DNA of 64,000 bases from SCBR16-9 sp964537975. Lineage in GTDB: Bacteria; Hydrogenedentota; Hydrogenedentia; Hydrogenedentales; SCBR16-9. Position 1 is the stretch's first letter; every line of letters begins with the position of its first letter. Positions 1-9,327 of the stretch are shown piece after piece. The position numbers were made by a program, and so were the translations under genes. Under the pieces are notes generated by a model. That model was not told the origin of the DNA, searched no databases, and saw nothing but the letters and a program-made list of their open reading frames with translations. The DNA is taken from assembly GCA_964537975.1 (NCBI GenBank), contig CAZIDP010000004.1, positions 1 through 64,000 of the forward strand, written 5' to 3'.

Positions 1-141
1 TGTTACAATTCCTCAAGGTAAATTAATTGTGGTTTTCAAGACTAATATATCGAGGGTACAGTCTCAATAGTGTTGGCAGAGAGGACCAATAGTATTTTTG
101 CAATATATCTATGTAACACTTAAATAACTGGATTTTTAGAT

Positions 142-2430
142 TCACTTAAGCTGCACGAATTTTAAATACCAATCCTTTTTTTCTTCATAATCCTTGAAGA
201 CCAACTTGATTTTAAGTAGTTGCCCATTTTGATATTCGGTAATATCAACTGGCATAGAGATATCGAAATCAAGGCATTGATAGCTATTTGGTACATACAC
301 AAATAAATTCCAATCCATACCAGGAGCTCCCAAAGCCATACCTGACAAACATTTAGTATCCTCATCCCATATTATTTCTGCCAGTTCAACAGCACCCGAT
401 GTAACATGCCGATCCGTGGCAACGACTTGAGGTCGATTTAAAAATTCATGGAGTATGAGTAATTTAACGGAAGTTGGGGGGAAATCTAGAGATAATTTTT
501 CTTTCTCTACACCAATAAAAGTTTGAGACCAGAATTCAAACACAAGATAGGGAAGTTTTGAATTAAATCCAGCTACTTCTAATTTTGCAAAATCCATTTC
601 CTTTGTCGTTGCATCAGCACCAGTATTAAAACAAGATAGCACATGCCAACTAATTCCATTTAAACAGACTTTGAGAATGAATATATCTGCTTGCAATTTT
701 TCAAATAAATTTATCGGCCTTGCGCTTGCACCATACGCAGGTAGAATTTTTTTGAGTATATTGAGCTTTTCATTATCTAGTTCAGGTAAGTTGTCTCCTG
801 ATATCACAGTTCCACCCGACATCCCAATTATACTTGCCGCACATTGTGCTTGATGAATAGATAAATCACGTATTCGCAAATGGTCCGGATCATTGATCCA
901 GGTATGTGCATGAAAGTAATACCGTTTAGCCACAGCAGGGATGACACTGTTATACCAGCCACTGTAATGCTCCCATACAGTGCAGGGAGGAGTCGGTCTG
1001 TCAAGTTGGATTCGCATGCTGTCTATGCAACTCTGGCCCAACGGGCCTGGACCGCAGTCTAGAAAATGCCTGTCTTTTCCAATGCTCTTTCTTATCAATT
1101 TGCACCCCAACCGGTAGGCTGACGCGGTTGTCATGGTAGAATCGTAAAAACTTTTTGCAGCCAGAATTGTCCACTCTACAAAATCTATTTTGACAAAATC
1201 ATATCCACAATCATTGGTCATCTTTGAAAAAAGATCACAGAACCATGATTGAGCTTCTGGGTGGGTTATATCCAGTATATACTGTGCTTGTCCAAAATGC
1301 TCTGGTACTATTTCTTGCGTGTTTCCATTTTGGTCTTTAACCAACCAGTCCGGGTGATTACGTGCCACCATAGAATCTGAAGATATTGCATACGGTGCAA
1401 CCCATATACCAGCCTTCAATCCCAAATTTTTAATTTGCTGAGCCAGCCATTTCAAGCCATGTGGAAATTTATCATTGCCTTCCCAGTCACCAAAATTACA
1501 CTGAAACCCATCATCAATCTGAATCCAGTTCATACTATATGTGCTTAAATTTTTTGCTACAAATTCGGCATGACTCAAGATGTCATTTTCATTAACATCA
1601 TTATATTTTACGAACCATGAACACCATCCGTTTATAATTGGATTCAGTGAAACCTGGTTTGCTGTTCCCGATAACGCAGCATACGATTCCAGGCACTGAA
1701 ATGAATTTGTATTGTACAAAAGACATACACGTCCTGAGGAAACATGCTTCCCTGATTTTATTTTGACTGAACCAGCAAAATTGGAGAAAGCTGTCAGGTT
1801 AAACATATCTCTGTCATGATACTCTGATGACTTGGGTACCCATCCCGTCCTGATTTCACCCTCAGCATATTCACTGTCCAAATACCCTGCAACCAGACAT
1901 TCCTTAGTTTGTGGTGCAAAAAAAGCAATATTCCAATAACTGTTCAGACTGCCTGGGCCATCTGCACTAAAATCATACAGCTCCCCTGGATCATGATACA
2001 TTCGGCCATGCGTCAATGCTTTTCGCACCAAACTTCCCTCATCATAAGAGGCAAAACAACAACCGGAATATTCATTCTGATTCAGTCTGAGCGGTTCACA
2101 TGAATCTAGTATCAAATCATCTGGAGAATTATTAATTAACGTTAATTCAAATACTACTCCTGCAAATTTATCCAGTGTAGTAATACGCCAGATAACATCA
2201 ATATTTTTTGCCTGATCCTTACATTCAACCACAATGCACTTACCGGTTAAGCAGGCATCAACCGAATCAGTTTGGCGCACTGATCGATTTAATCTGGCAT
2301 CACTGACAAGAACAGTTTCTCCATTAATTGTCCAGGAGGCAAGTACATTTCGTAACAAGTATTTACCTTCGGATATACAGGCGTGAATCTGGTTACTTGA
2401 TGTTTCAAATATGCTTATTAAATTGTTCAT
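142..2430 (-). CDS. Alpha-galactosidase-like glycosidase (GH36/GH27, clan GH-D)
   Basis: A 762-residue protein expected to hydrolyse terminal alpha-galactosides or related alpha-linked sugars. Residues 1-260 look like the beta-rich N-terminal domain of GH36 enzymes. The (beta/alpha)8 barrel follows, with WCSWF near 269-273 and IQIDDGFQ near 303-310. KIDF at 414-417 places the likely nucleophile at Asp416. WINDPDHL near 511-518 resembles the acid/base Asp region of clan GH-D. The C-terminal ~150 residues look like the beta-sandwich domain. No signal peptide is visible, so it is probably cytoplasmic. The start is an ATG at 2430. It stands alone, with no adjacent transporter. The clan assignment is firm; the exact substrate (melibiose, raffinose, another alpha-galactoside) is inference. 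Confidence 0.85.
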   Translation of the reverse strand: MNNLISIFETSSNQIHACISEGKYLLRNVLASWTINGETVLVSDARLNRSVRQTDSVDACLTGKCIVVECKDQAKNIDVIWRITTLDKFAGVVFELTLINNSPDDLILDSCEPLRLNQNEYSGCCFASYDEGSLVRKALTHGRMYHDPGELYDFSADGPGSLNSYWNIAFFAPQTKECLVAGYLDSEYAEGEIRTGWVPKSSEYHDRDMFNLTAFSNFAGSVKIKSGKHVSSGRVCLLYNTNSFQCLESYAALSGTANQVSLNPIINGWCSWFVKYNDVNENDILSHAEFVAKNLSTYSMNWIQIDDGFQCNFGDWEGNDKFPHGLKWLAQQIKNLGLKAGIWVAPYAISSDSMVARNHPDWLVKDQNGNTQEIVPEHFGQAQYILDITHPEAQSWFCDLFSKMTNDCGYDFVKIDFVEWTILAAKSFYDSTMTTASAYRLGCKLIRKSIGKDRHFLDCGPGPLGQSCIDSMRIQLDRPTPPCTVWEHYSGWYNSVIPAVAKRYYFHAHTWINDPDHLRIRDLSIHQAQCAASIIGMSGGTVISGDNLPELDNEKLNILKKILPAYGASARPINLFEKLQADIFILKVCLNGISWHVLSCFNTGADATTKEMDFAKLEVAGFNSKLPYLVFEFWSQTFIGVEKEKLSLDFPPTSVKLLILHEFLNRPQVVATDRHVTSGAVELAEIIWDEDTKCLSGMALGAPGMDWNLFVYVPNSYQCLDFDISMPVDITEYQNGQLLKIKLVFKDYEEKKDWYLKFVQLK

Positions 2431-2482
2431 GTATTACGCTTTTGGGAAACATTTATTGTAAAATATATTGTACAGTTGAAAA

Positions 2483-2671
2483 TCATGAGTCTTGTAAATC
2501 TCTTGTTTTTTTACTTTTCAACTCATTGTCTAAATCTGGTACCTTATCAAGAGTAATGTTGAGCTTGTATTCAAGAAAATATATATTGGGTATATCAGTT
2601 AAGGCATAGCGAATTTTATCAGATATATGCTGCGCTATTATCAATCCACGTACCGGTTTGTCGCGTACCAT
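2483..2671 (-). pseudogene. Possible C-terminal remnant of a NucS/DUF91-like nuclease
   Basis: A 62-codon open frame that begins inside the 3' end of the neighbouring ferredoxin-like gene and runs 155 bases past it. Its first half (KPVRGLIIAQHISDKI, then IYFLEYKLNI) reads like the C-terminal tail of DUF91/NucS-type endonuclease-fold proteins, which often end in a 'RG(I/V)I(V/I)A..I...L.YA...FEYE' pattern. That match is from memory and tentative. No N-terminal part of such a protein is present, and no Shine-Dalgarno precedes the ATG at 2671. It is best read as a gene fragment left at a rearrangement junction. A genuine small gene cannot be excluded. Confidence 0.3.
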
Positions 2672-3598
2672 ATGCCATTCAACCAACCATTATCTACTCC
2701 AAGACCTAGCAATACTCCTGATTGATTTGGTACCCACAAAAACAAATTCTTGACGGTTGGCCAGAAACCCGCGATTTCATAGACCACGAATCCACTGACC
2801 ATCATAATGAACAAAGTAACTGGCCAACCCGAAACTATCTGGCGGCGATCCAGGTTTGTCCAGGGAAAACGTAAGTAAAACTGCATTCGCCCTTTTTCAC
2901 TATCTGCCTGAATACAGTCGAGACACATCAGGCAGTCATCATCTCTTGAACGATCAAGACGCATTGGGCTGAGTAGACTTTTGCAAGATCGTGCTATTGC
3001 ATGGTCAGCTTTTAAGGATGATAGTACGGGACGAACAGCCAGCATACCACCACGGCCATACAATTTTAACAGCATACCTACCGGACAGAGAGTTTGGCAA
3101 AATGCTCTATTGCTATAAAATAGTCCTATAAGCATGGCCATGACTAGCATAGCAAGAAGATACAATGAGGTATACATTGGAACTCTATGGAGATGCACAG
3201 CAGCAACCATCATCTGTACAACGCCATATAACAACAGTATAATCCAACCATCACGCATCCACCGTGCTGCACGTTTTCTTGGAATCCCAAACATGGTCAC
3301 GGTGTGATCAGTTAGTCTGTTGACCAGTTCCAATGGACATATTGCACACCAGACACGACCCAAAAGTACAGTAACTAGAATCATTGCAGGCCACCATAAT
3401 CCCCATACCAACAAGTTGACGATATTGCTCTTGGCATAAAGAAGATCGTTTACTCCCTCTAGGGTGTATCGTCCCCAACCATATAGTATCAGTGAAACTG
3501 ATGATACCCAGAATTATTATTTGCACAATTTCAGGAAACCAGCGCCATCGGAACAACACCCGCAACAGATATGCATTTGAAAGGGCAACACGATTCAT
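2641..3598 (-). pseudogene. NosR/NapH-like polyferredoxin membrane protein, frameshifted
   Basis: A multi-pass membrane protein with 4Fe-4S motifs, of the type that feeds electrons across the membrane (NapH/NosR C-terminal/RdxA-like). The ATG at 3598 overlaps the stop of the upstream permease (ATGA), so translation is coupled. The first ~35 residues are read in one frame, up to an IIILGII segment near 3500. Protein similarity then continues in another frame with YGWGRYTLEG and a WGLWWP segment. Cys motifs CAICP and CQTLCP, a further CLMCLDC, and several membrane helices all follow in that second frame. A one-base change near 3490-3510 separates the halves, so this is either a real frameshift mutation or a sequence error. 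The C-terminus also looks short, ending right where an unrelated fragment starts. Confidence 0.7.
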
Positions 3599-4923
3599 GT
3601 GCAATTGGTCTCCCGCTTTCGTTTTATATATGCCATTAGGTTATGCCAGACAATCCCAATCAGTATCAGCAATGTTCCTGCCAGCCAAATGCGCCACTCG
3701 ATCCAGCATGCCAGGAAAAGACAGGATAGTAGTCCCCCAAGCGAAATCCAGCGCGGAAAAAGTCGTTGTCCGGCTGGTAGAGCCAAGGCAGCAGCATTGG
3801 TGATCGCGTAATAAATCAATACCGTGAATGCACTAAATGACCAGGTCGTGTTCACACTACCAATCAGCGTGAGGCAAGCAATAAACACTCCGACTGCCAG
3901 CACGGCTGCCACAGGAGTAACACCACGCTTGTCGAGTTGTGCCAGGAATACCGGCATGTCTCCTCGACGTCCCATAGCCAGCAGTACGCGTGAAAGCCCA
4001 AGAACGAGGTTGAGCAAAACGCCAAGCATGGCAGTTGCTGCGCCAATAGCTATGAATCCAGGCAGTAATGGCAGGTCGAAAGTACGTGCGGCCAGTTCCA
4101 ACGGAGCAGCTTCACCTTCTGTCGCCTGGTAAAGGAAGTCCGAGCCTACGGAGCCAATTCCCGCCAAAGCTACCACCATGTAAATGCTTGCTGACAAAAC
4201 CAGTGTTGCTATGATCGCCCGGGGTATTGTGCGTTTTGGGTCTTTGACTTCTTCGGCAAGCGTCGCGATGCGTCCGTAACCAGTATAGGCAACAAACATA
4301 AGCGCACACGCATGGAAAAGGTTTCCTATCGAGCCTCTTGTTCCCTCCCCCCGGAAAAAAGGCTGGTAATAAGCTATTCCCGTCGTGCTGATCTGAAACC
4401 ATGTACCGGCCAACGCAAACAACACGAGAGCCAGCAGTGTGATGGATACAATCGTTATATTCAGCCAACTTGATCGTCGAATGCCCAGAAGCACTACGCC
4501 AGTAATACAGGCAACCGTTATAAATGCGATTACAATGCCTTGTCCCTCAAACAGACCCGTTGAATGGATCATATATCCCGCAAAGCCTAGCGCCGCTGTA
4601 GCCGCTGAGGCCGACTTAGCCAGCAGAAACATCCAGCCCGCGGTAAAACCAAATGTGGGATTCAGGTACATATAGCCGTATTCATACGTTCCTCCACTGA
4701 CAGAATGTGCAGCTGCCAGTTGTGCTGAAGAGAGTGCATTGCAGGTTGCAACGACTGCCGCCAAAGCAATGGCTACTATGACCGAAGGCCCAGCAATTCC
4801 GGCAGCAAGACCGATGCTGACAAAAATACCCGTGCCCAGGATAGACCCCAGCCCCATCATCAGAGCATCGAAAGTCTTCAGTTCACGCTTGAGTTCAGAA
4901 GTATTGGTGTTCTGGTGGTTCAA
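3595..4923 (-). CDS. APC-family amino acid permease
   Basis: A 442-residue inner-membrane transporter of the amino acid-polyamine-organocation superfamily. The N-terminal GLGSILGTGIFVSIG (near residues 24-38) is the family's helix-1 signature that unwinds around the substrate. About twelve hydrophobic segments follow, with a short basic C-terminus (YIKRKRE). I place the start at a TTG (4923): GGAG lies 8 bases upstream, and the TTG overlaps the stop of the preceding gene as TTGA, indicating coupling. The next methionine (MMGLGS) would cut the helix-1 leader. The downstream ferredoxin-like gene is coupled in the same way. Substrate unknown; a neutral or cationic amino acid is plausible from the family. 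Confidence 0.85.
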   Translation of the reverse strand: MNHQNTNTSELKRELKTFDALMMGLGSILGTGIFVSIGLAAGIAGPSVIVAIALAAVVATCNALSSAQLAAAHSVSGGTYEYGYMYLNPTFGFTAGWMFLLAKSASAATAALGFAGYMIHSTGLFEGQGIVIAFITVACITGVVLLGIRRSSWLNITIVSITLLALVLFALAGTWFQISTTGIAYYQPFFRGEGTRGSIGNLFHACALMFVAYTGYGRIATLAEEVKDPKRTIPRAIIATLVLSASIYMVVALAGIGSVGSDFLYQATEGEAAPLELAARTFDLPLLPGFIAIGAATAMLGVLLNLVLGLSRVLLAMGRRGDMPVFLAQLDKRGVTPVAAVLAVGVFIACLTLIGSVNTTWSFSAFTVLIYYAITNAAALALPAGQRLFPRWISLGGLLSCLFLACWIEWRIWLAGTLLILIGIVWHNLMAYIKRKRETNCT

Positions 4924-5366
4924 TTGTGTTGCTCCGGTTTTTGTATAGAATCATTAGTGATGCAACACGCAGGGTCTTCAGTTCTTTTTGCCAAACCACG
5001 CGCACGCTTGAGTTCTTCCTGAGTCAATAGAGAATCACGCAAACGATTAAACAATGGATTGATGATCTTATCCAGATGACGGAATATGGCTGATTCACGC
5101 TTCAGGGCATTCTTTCGAAAGCGAAGGCAGGAATGACAGTACGGAGAACGTGGACGGATGCTGGTTGGTCGTGTTCTGGTGACAAGAGCAAATAAGTGAA
5201 CACCTAATGCAAGCAATTGGCGGAACACCCAAAACCACCATGCCCGTTGGTAGCAAAGCGATTCGAGATGTCGGGTACACATCTTGCACATGGCATCATC
5301 TGAGTAGCGTGTTTCGCTCATAATTTCATTGCTTCGTGTCTCTATGTTATTGTCAGCAGTTGTCAT
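4920..5366 (-). CDS. Cys-rich protein of unknown function, first gene of permease operon
   Basis: A 148-residue protein I do not recognise. Near the N-terminus it has CKMC and a further Cys (LCYQ), then a Trp-rich hydrophobic stretch (AWWFWVFRQLLALGVHLFAL) that could be a membrane-associated helix. YCHSC and a basic, helical C-terminal half come next. The paired Cys motifs suggest a metal or redox site. The ATG at 5366 was chosen because GGTGGA lies 7 bases upstream; a GTG 12 bases further out has no ribosome site. Its stop overlaps the permease start (TTGA), so the three genes 5366-2641 form one translationally coupled operon. A role in the same transport or redox process is inference from that coupling. 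Confidence 0.6.
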   Translation of the reverse strand: MTTADNNIETRSNEIMSETRYSDDAMCKMCTRHLESLCYQRAWWFWVFRQLLALGVHLFALVTRTRPTSIRPRSPYCHSCLRFRKNALKRESAIFRHLDKIINPLFNRLRDSLLTQEELKRARGLAKRTEDPACCITNDSIQKPEQHN

Positions 5367-5606
5367 ACTGTGTTCCACCCATGATCATAAAAGATTCAGT
5401 TAAAGTGTAAACTGGGAAACCATTCGAAATTAGTACAGCCCTCTGAAGTAGCGTGATACTGACCAACAATTAAGTTGGTTCCTTAGGTCGATTTTATAAA
5501 TTCACGATAACTGTTGTTGGACATCTGGTTGTCTCTAAGGCCATTTTGAATCATGGCATATCAATTTCTCAGTTAGAACTTAATCGAATGATTTTGGTGT
5601 ATCGGG

Positions 5607-5930
5607 TTATTTGACGACCTCATGATGCAATTCTTCGATTTGCACTGTCATCTTAGCCAACACCTCACTACCTTTTGCGGTAATGAAATAAGAACGACGC
5701 GCTTTGCTTCCAGCATTTGGGTCAGATTCAGAGCGTAGCCATCCATACTCCTCCATACGATGTAAAATGGGATATAGTGTTCCCGGGCTGACATCATAAC
5801 CATGTCGGCGTAATTCATTCATCATCCATTGCCCGACAACGGGGCCTTCCGTAGCATGATGCAAGATATGTAGTTTCCAGAAAGCCAGAAAGAATTCCCG
5901 CTGTAATTTTTTCATTTCATCTTGAGACAT
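5607..5930 (-). CDS. PadR-family transcriptional regulator
   Basis: A 107-residue winged-helix repressor of the PadR family. The diagnostic core is visible: LHILHHA, then a helix with GQWMMNELRRHGYDVSPGTLYPILHRME, shown here as GTLYPILHRME plus GWL and the wing RRSYFITAKG. The length suits the short PadR subgroup, which lacks the long C-terminal dimerisation helices. The start is ATG 5930, with AGGAGA 11 bases upstream. PadR proteins usually repress a nearby transporter or detoxification operon, often autoregulating. Here the nearest candidates are the coupled operon ending at 2641 (same strand, 240 bases downstream) and the divergent genes from 6263 on. Which one it controls cannot be told from sequence. 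Confidence 0.9.
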   Translation of the reverse strand: MSQDEMKKLQREFFLAFWKLHILHHATEGPVVGQWMMNELRRHGYDVSPGTLYPILHRMEEYGWLRSESDPNAGSKARRSYFITAKGSEVLAKMTVQIEELHHEVVK

Positions 5931-6161
5931 TTTTCATGGTTCTCCTGTACTGCATTATTATCGGGTAAAAATTTCATTTCTTTAACGGTTATCGTAAACG
6001 GTTTAGATAATTGATGTCAATTTTTTCTTACGATTTCACAATCTGTATGTAGAATTTTTTCCAGTTGAACGTTGGTAGGTTATGTATGTTTTGTTCAATT
6101 GAGACAGCGAGGTGGGTGAGGCAGTGAGAGTATCTTGAACTTAGAATTCAAGTAATATGGT

Positions 6162-6190
6162 TTGACATGGTATGAAAAGTGTGCTACGTT
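6162..6190 (+). promoter_or_regulatory. Putative sigma-70-type promoter
   Basis: A perfect -35 hexamer TTGACA (6162-6167) is followed after 17 bases by TACGTT (6185-6190), a weak -10. It points into the A+T-rich lipoprotein island and would start transcripts about 65 bases before the first Shine-Dalgarno (AAGGGGG at 6249-6255). The region 5931-6262 otherwise holds no gene I can support. Confidence 0.35.
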
Positions 6191-6262
6191 AATGTAAGTA
6201 AAATAGTATTACGTCCCGAGAAGTGGTGGTAAATCTCATCCATACACAAGGGGGTTGAAATC

Positions 6263-6604
6263 ATGTTCATGAGGTATGCAGGCCATTTATCCGCACACCT
6301 CGCGAATATTTTTGTACCCATTACATTTCTCTTTTCTGCCAAACCAACCAGTGATTCTCATCTTCGATTTATTTATTCAATTACCTTCTCAAAAAAGCCA
6401 TTATTGAATCTTACAGGCAACATCACATTTCACAGATACTATGATTCTATTAGTGACCATGAATGGTTTGGCTGTATCAAGAAACTTCAAAACCGTGAAC
6501 TGAACCATAACTGCGCCAAGTGTTGCAGTTACAACCCCATCATGAGTATCCGAAAATCTCTATATGGTATAGAAGAAGAGGGTCTAAGTAATTGTGAATC
6601 CTGA
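6263..6604 (+). CDS. Doubtful small ORF, possible leader gene
   Basis: A 113-codon frame with an unusually good Shine-Dalgarno (AAGGGGG, 8 bases before the ATG). Its last 11 bases overlap the GTG of the next gene. The protein matches nothing I know: a mildly hydrophobic N-terminus, then a Cys-containing tail (NCAKCC). The residue composition is not convincingly protein-like, so it may be a decayed gene or a translated leader. Reported because the ribosome site and overlap fit an operon. Confidence 0.25.
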   Translation: MFMRYAGHLSAHLANIFVPITFLFSAKPTSDSHLRFIYSITFSKKPLLNLTGNITFHRYYDSISDHEWFGCIKKLQNRELNHNCAKCCSYNPIMSIRKSLYGIEEEGLSNCES

Positions 6605-7790
6605 ACAAAAAATATTCAAAAAGTCGTTTATATTTATCATTTGTTTACTGATGGGATGTATTCATTCATCCTGTATGCACATGACATCGAACAGAATCGA
6701 ATTTGTTTCTGCGAAAATGAACTATGGTGCTACGGAATACACGTTTTATAATCATGACTCCACGAAAGCCATCATCGCTATATTGAGTGCTAAAAATCAA
6801 CATTTGTATTATGCGGATTTAGATGCGCTTGAGTATACGCAAATTACTTTTGGTGATAACTTTAATTTTGATGTGTATATATCTCCTGATGATCAATTTA
6901 TGGCATATTCTAGCTTGGATAATAGAAAAGGGCGAAAACCTAAATTAAGAATCATGGACCTGGCATACTTTGAAAATATGGATATCTCTCCAATCAAATT
7001 GGAAGGGTGGAATCCTCTAATACATGATTCCAATGTGTATTTCACTAATTATGTTTACAAAAATGATATACGGAAAGGTGCAAACATCTTCAAATACAGC
7101 ATCTTTGAAAAAACACTGGTACAATTAACAACAGGTAAAAATTACGATATAGTGGTTGATGTAGATCCAAAAAGCGAATTACTCTATTTCATGCGGGGGA
7201 CCAGATACTACTTTGCGTCACCAGTCGGTTCATACCGTTGGGATCATTTTTATTACCACAAAATAAACTTGATTCACAATGAAACAATACAAATATCTCC
7301 ATGCAGGATACCAGGTAGTTACCAAGAGCGGATTTCTTATGATGGAAATTATGCATTGCAGTATTCACTTGGTAGCATATATCTTGTAAACTTAATAAGT
7401 GGTGATGATTACAAGCTATTACCAAAGGAGGGAGTATTAGAATATGAGACACGTTTTGCTGATTTTAATAAAGTTACCTACCCCGTATTTCATCCAAGTA
7501 AAGACAAGTTATTCTTATGTATGGCGATACGTGAAGATGGAGAAAGAGAATATTCATCCAAGGTTAAAAATATTTACAGCATGGACTATGTCAGTATGGA
7601 ATTTGAACAAATCGGTAATTTTTCCAAAGATTATATCAGTAGATTAACTATTTCCTCTGATGGAATTAAAATATTCTTCCGAACAACCAGAGCTGGTAAT
7701 AAAGGGCCACTTGGGATAATGAGTATCCGATTACATGACTTGTGGCTTTATGATATAGAAAATGATGAACTTACACAGTTGAAGTTGTAG
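6594..7790 (+). CDS. Lipoprotein with TolB/PD40-like beta-propeller
   Basis: A 398-residue exported protein. A basic N-terminus and hydrophobic stretch end in LLMGC at residues 18-22, a plausible lipobox. The mature part consists of repeated units with an 'SPDDQFMAYSS'-style beta-strand signature. Further examples are HPSKDKLFLC and SSDGIKIFFRT near the end. These are the hallmark of PD40/TolB-type propellers. Such propellers usually bind proteins or peptidoglycan fragments rather than catalyse. The start GTG (6594) has only a loose AG-rich site upstream. A+T content is clearly higher than in the flagellar region, as for the next three genes. Function beyond a surface or periplasmic propeller is unknown. 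Confidence 0.6.
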   Translation: MNPEQKIFKKSFIFIICLLMGCIHSSCMHMTSNRIEFVSAKMNYGATEYTFYNHDSTKAIIAILSAKNQHLYYADLDALEYTQITFGDNFNFDVYISPDDQFMAYSSLDNRKGRKPKLRIMDLAYFENMDISPIKLEGWNPLIHDSNVYFTNYVYKNDIRKGANIFKYSIFEKTLVQLTTGKNYDIVVDVDPKSELLYFMRGTRYYFASPVGSYRWDHFYYHKINLIHNETIQISPCRIPGSYQERISYDGNYALQYSLGSIYLVNLISGDDYKLLPKEGVLEYETRFADFNKVTYPVFHPSKDKLFLCMAIREDGEREYSSKVKNIYSMDYVSMEFEQIGNFSKDYISRLTISSDGIKIFFRTTRAGNKGPLGIMSIRLHDLWLYDIENDELTQLKL

Positions 7791-7851
7791 GATGTAATAA
7801 ATTTTTTAATTTGTATTATGTTTCTATGACCTTAAAATGAATTGAAGATAA

Positions 7852-8151
7852 ATGGATAAATTAAAATTATTTATACAATCTACATTATCGCAATTAATTT
7901 GTTTTATATCGATATTATACATTATATATTTTTTAATAACAGATAAATTTTATATTGTGAAATATGAATTTTTATATCTTATATTTCACGTATCAATTTT
8001 ATTTATATCATTTCATTATATGTTACATTATTGGTATCAAAAAGAAATTTATAAAATTTTTGTATTTATGTCTATTATTTGTGGATTATTATTTGTTTTT
8101 TCAAAAATTGATATCCTATTAATCCTTTTAGGTTATGAAGCTTTCAATTAA
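7852..8151 (+). CDS. Small hydrophobic membrane protein
   Basis: A 99-residue, extremely A+T-rich frame encoding about three membrane-spanning segments: residues ~12-30, ~40-60 and ~68-92. Hydrophobic residues (I, L, F, Y) dominate throughout. The ribosome site before ATG 7852 is weak (GAAGAT). No family recognised. A+T-rich DNA makes hydrophobic open frames by chance, so this is uncertain, although its position in a same-strand series of exported proteins favours a real gene. Confidence 0.4.
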   Translation: MDKLKLFIQSTLSQLICFISILYIIYFLITDKFYIVKYEFLYLIFHVSILFISFHYMLHYWYQKEIYKIFVFMSIICGLLFVFSKIDILLILLGYEAFN

Positions 8152-8415
8152 TAACATTACAGATTTACTAATTTATTTTCAATAAAATATATTTTTTGTA
8201 CCTATATATATTGTGATTAAAATATAAACATTTTTATAATATTTATGATGAGACTGCAAGTTTAGAAAAAGTAATTCTTGACAAAATGGGAGAAAATTTC
8301 TCAGCAAAATGAACCTTACAAATCATGCAAATGAGTATAGCTTCTTAAATAGTGAAGAAGATGGAGCAGATTCGTCTGATAATAAATGTATAGTAGCATA
8401 AGCAAGGAACTTTCA

Positions 8416-9126
8416 ATGAAAAAAATCATTGTAATATCCATAATTTCTTTATTATTTATTTCATGTGATACCCCAAAAATGCTTGGCTTTGTCTTGGATT
8501 CTGGGTATAGTGCAAAACCAGTAACTACAAATCACGCCGTCTTAGATCTTGGCTTCAATGTGATTCCCCACACTGTAGTCAAACTGAATAATGTTGGTGA
8601 TGTACTAATTCAAAAACCATATACAAGAAAATTTGAAGATGCTTCCTCTACTTTTTTTGCAACTGGATTTCACCAGGAAGGATACCTTCTGATAAACATT
8701 AAAATCGATGAACTTGTAGGAGACATTTGTACAGAAAAAATTTATATTACATATCCAAAAGGTCAGACAGAATTTGTGCAGGCAATTTTATCGATGTATT
8801 ATAATGAAAACGGAAATTTTTCTGACAAGTATGATTATTATGCAGTAAATATTTTCGATGAAAAGACTTATTTGTACAATATGTTTCTCATAAATCAATT
8901 TGAAAAACTGGATAACTATTATCCCGTTAGCCAAAAGAAGGATATAAACCCCTTCGGCAGAAAAAGTCTCGAAGGATACCACATTGTCAATGTAGCTGAA
9001 CCAGTCATGGTTCATCTCATATTTCGTTGCAGGAGGCGTCCTACACGTTTTGAATTGTATATTCCACTCTCTGACCAGCAGGGAAACAAGACAGAAATCA
9101 GGATACCATTTGATCGGGTGGAATAA
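8416..9126 (+). CDS. Lipoprotein of unknown function
   Basis: A 236-residue protein with a clean lipoprotein signal: MKKIIVISIISLLFISC, lipid Cys at residue 17. The start is the ATG at 8416, preceded by AAGGA 7 bases upstream; a longer frame from 8386 would bury the signal and was not used. The mature protein is mainly predicted beta and contains no motif I recognise. It ends with a basic RCRRRPTRFELYIPL stretch. No homologous family is assigned. It sits between other exported proteins of the A+T-rich island. The 264 bases upstream (8152-8415) hold no convincing gene. Confidence 0.6.
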   Translation: MKKIIVISIISLLFISCDTPKMLGFVLDSGYSAKPVTTNHAVLDLGFNVIPHTVVKLNNVGDVLIQKPYTRKFEDASSTFFATGFHQEGYLLINIKIDELVGDICTEKIYITYPKGQTEFVQAILSMYYNENGNFSDKYDYYAVNIFDEKTYLYNMFLINQFEKLDNYYPVSQKKDINPFGRKSLEGYHIVNVAEPVMVHLIFRCRRRPTRFELYIPLSDQQGNKTEIRIPFDRVE

Positions 9127-9327
9127 TGATGTATTTCCCAAAATTGATCTATGCCAAACCGATCGGTGTTTACCTCATGATGACCTTCTCATTTACTCAT
9201 CAGACAATTGATACATGGTAAACTATGAAAAGCAATAGAATTATATACGATTACTAATTCATGCAAAGATAGCAATTTTAATGAGTAACAAGGCAATAAA
9301 AACACTGTTGACATCAGGCAAAGCCAT

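Noticed and set aside
1..141. Start of the window searched for a gene or terminator after the glycosidase
   Set aside because: No stem, T-run or open frame that can be supported.
8309..8401. A 30-codon ORF ending just before the lipoprotein at 8416
   Set aside because: Its GGGAGA site is too far from the ATG and the protein is very short; it cannot be told from chance in A+T-rich DNA.
9303..9327. TTGACA near 9307 as a -35 box for the 9328 lipoprotein
   Set aside because: It lies about 15 bases from the start codon, leaving no room for a -10 and a leader.
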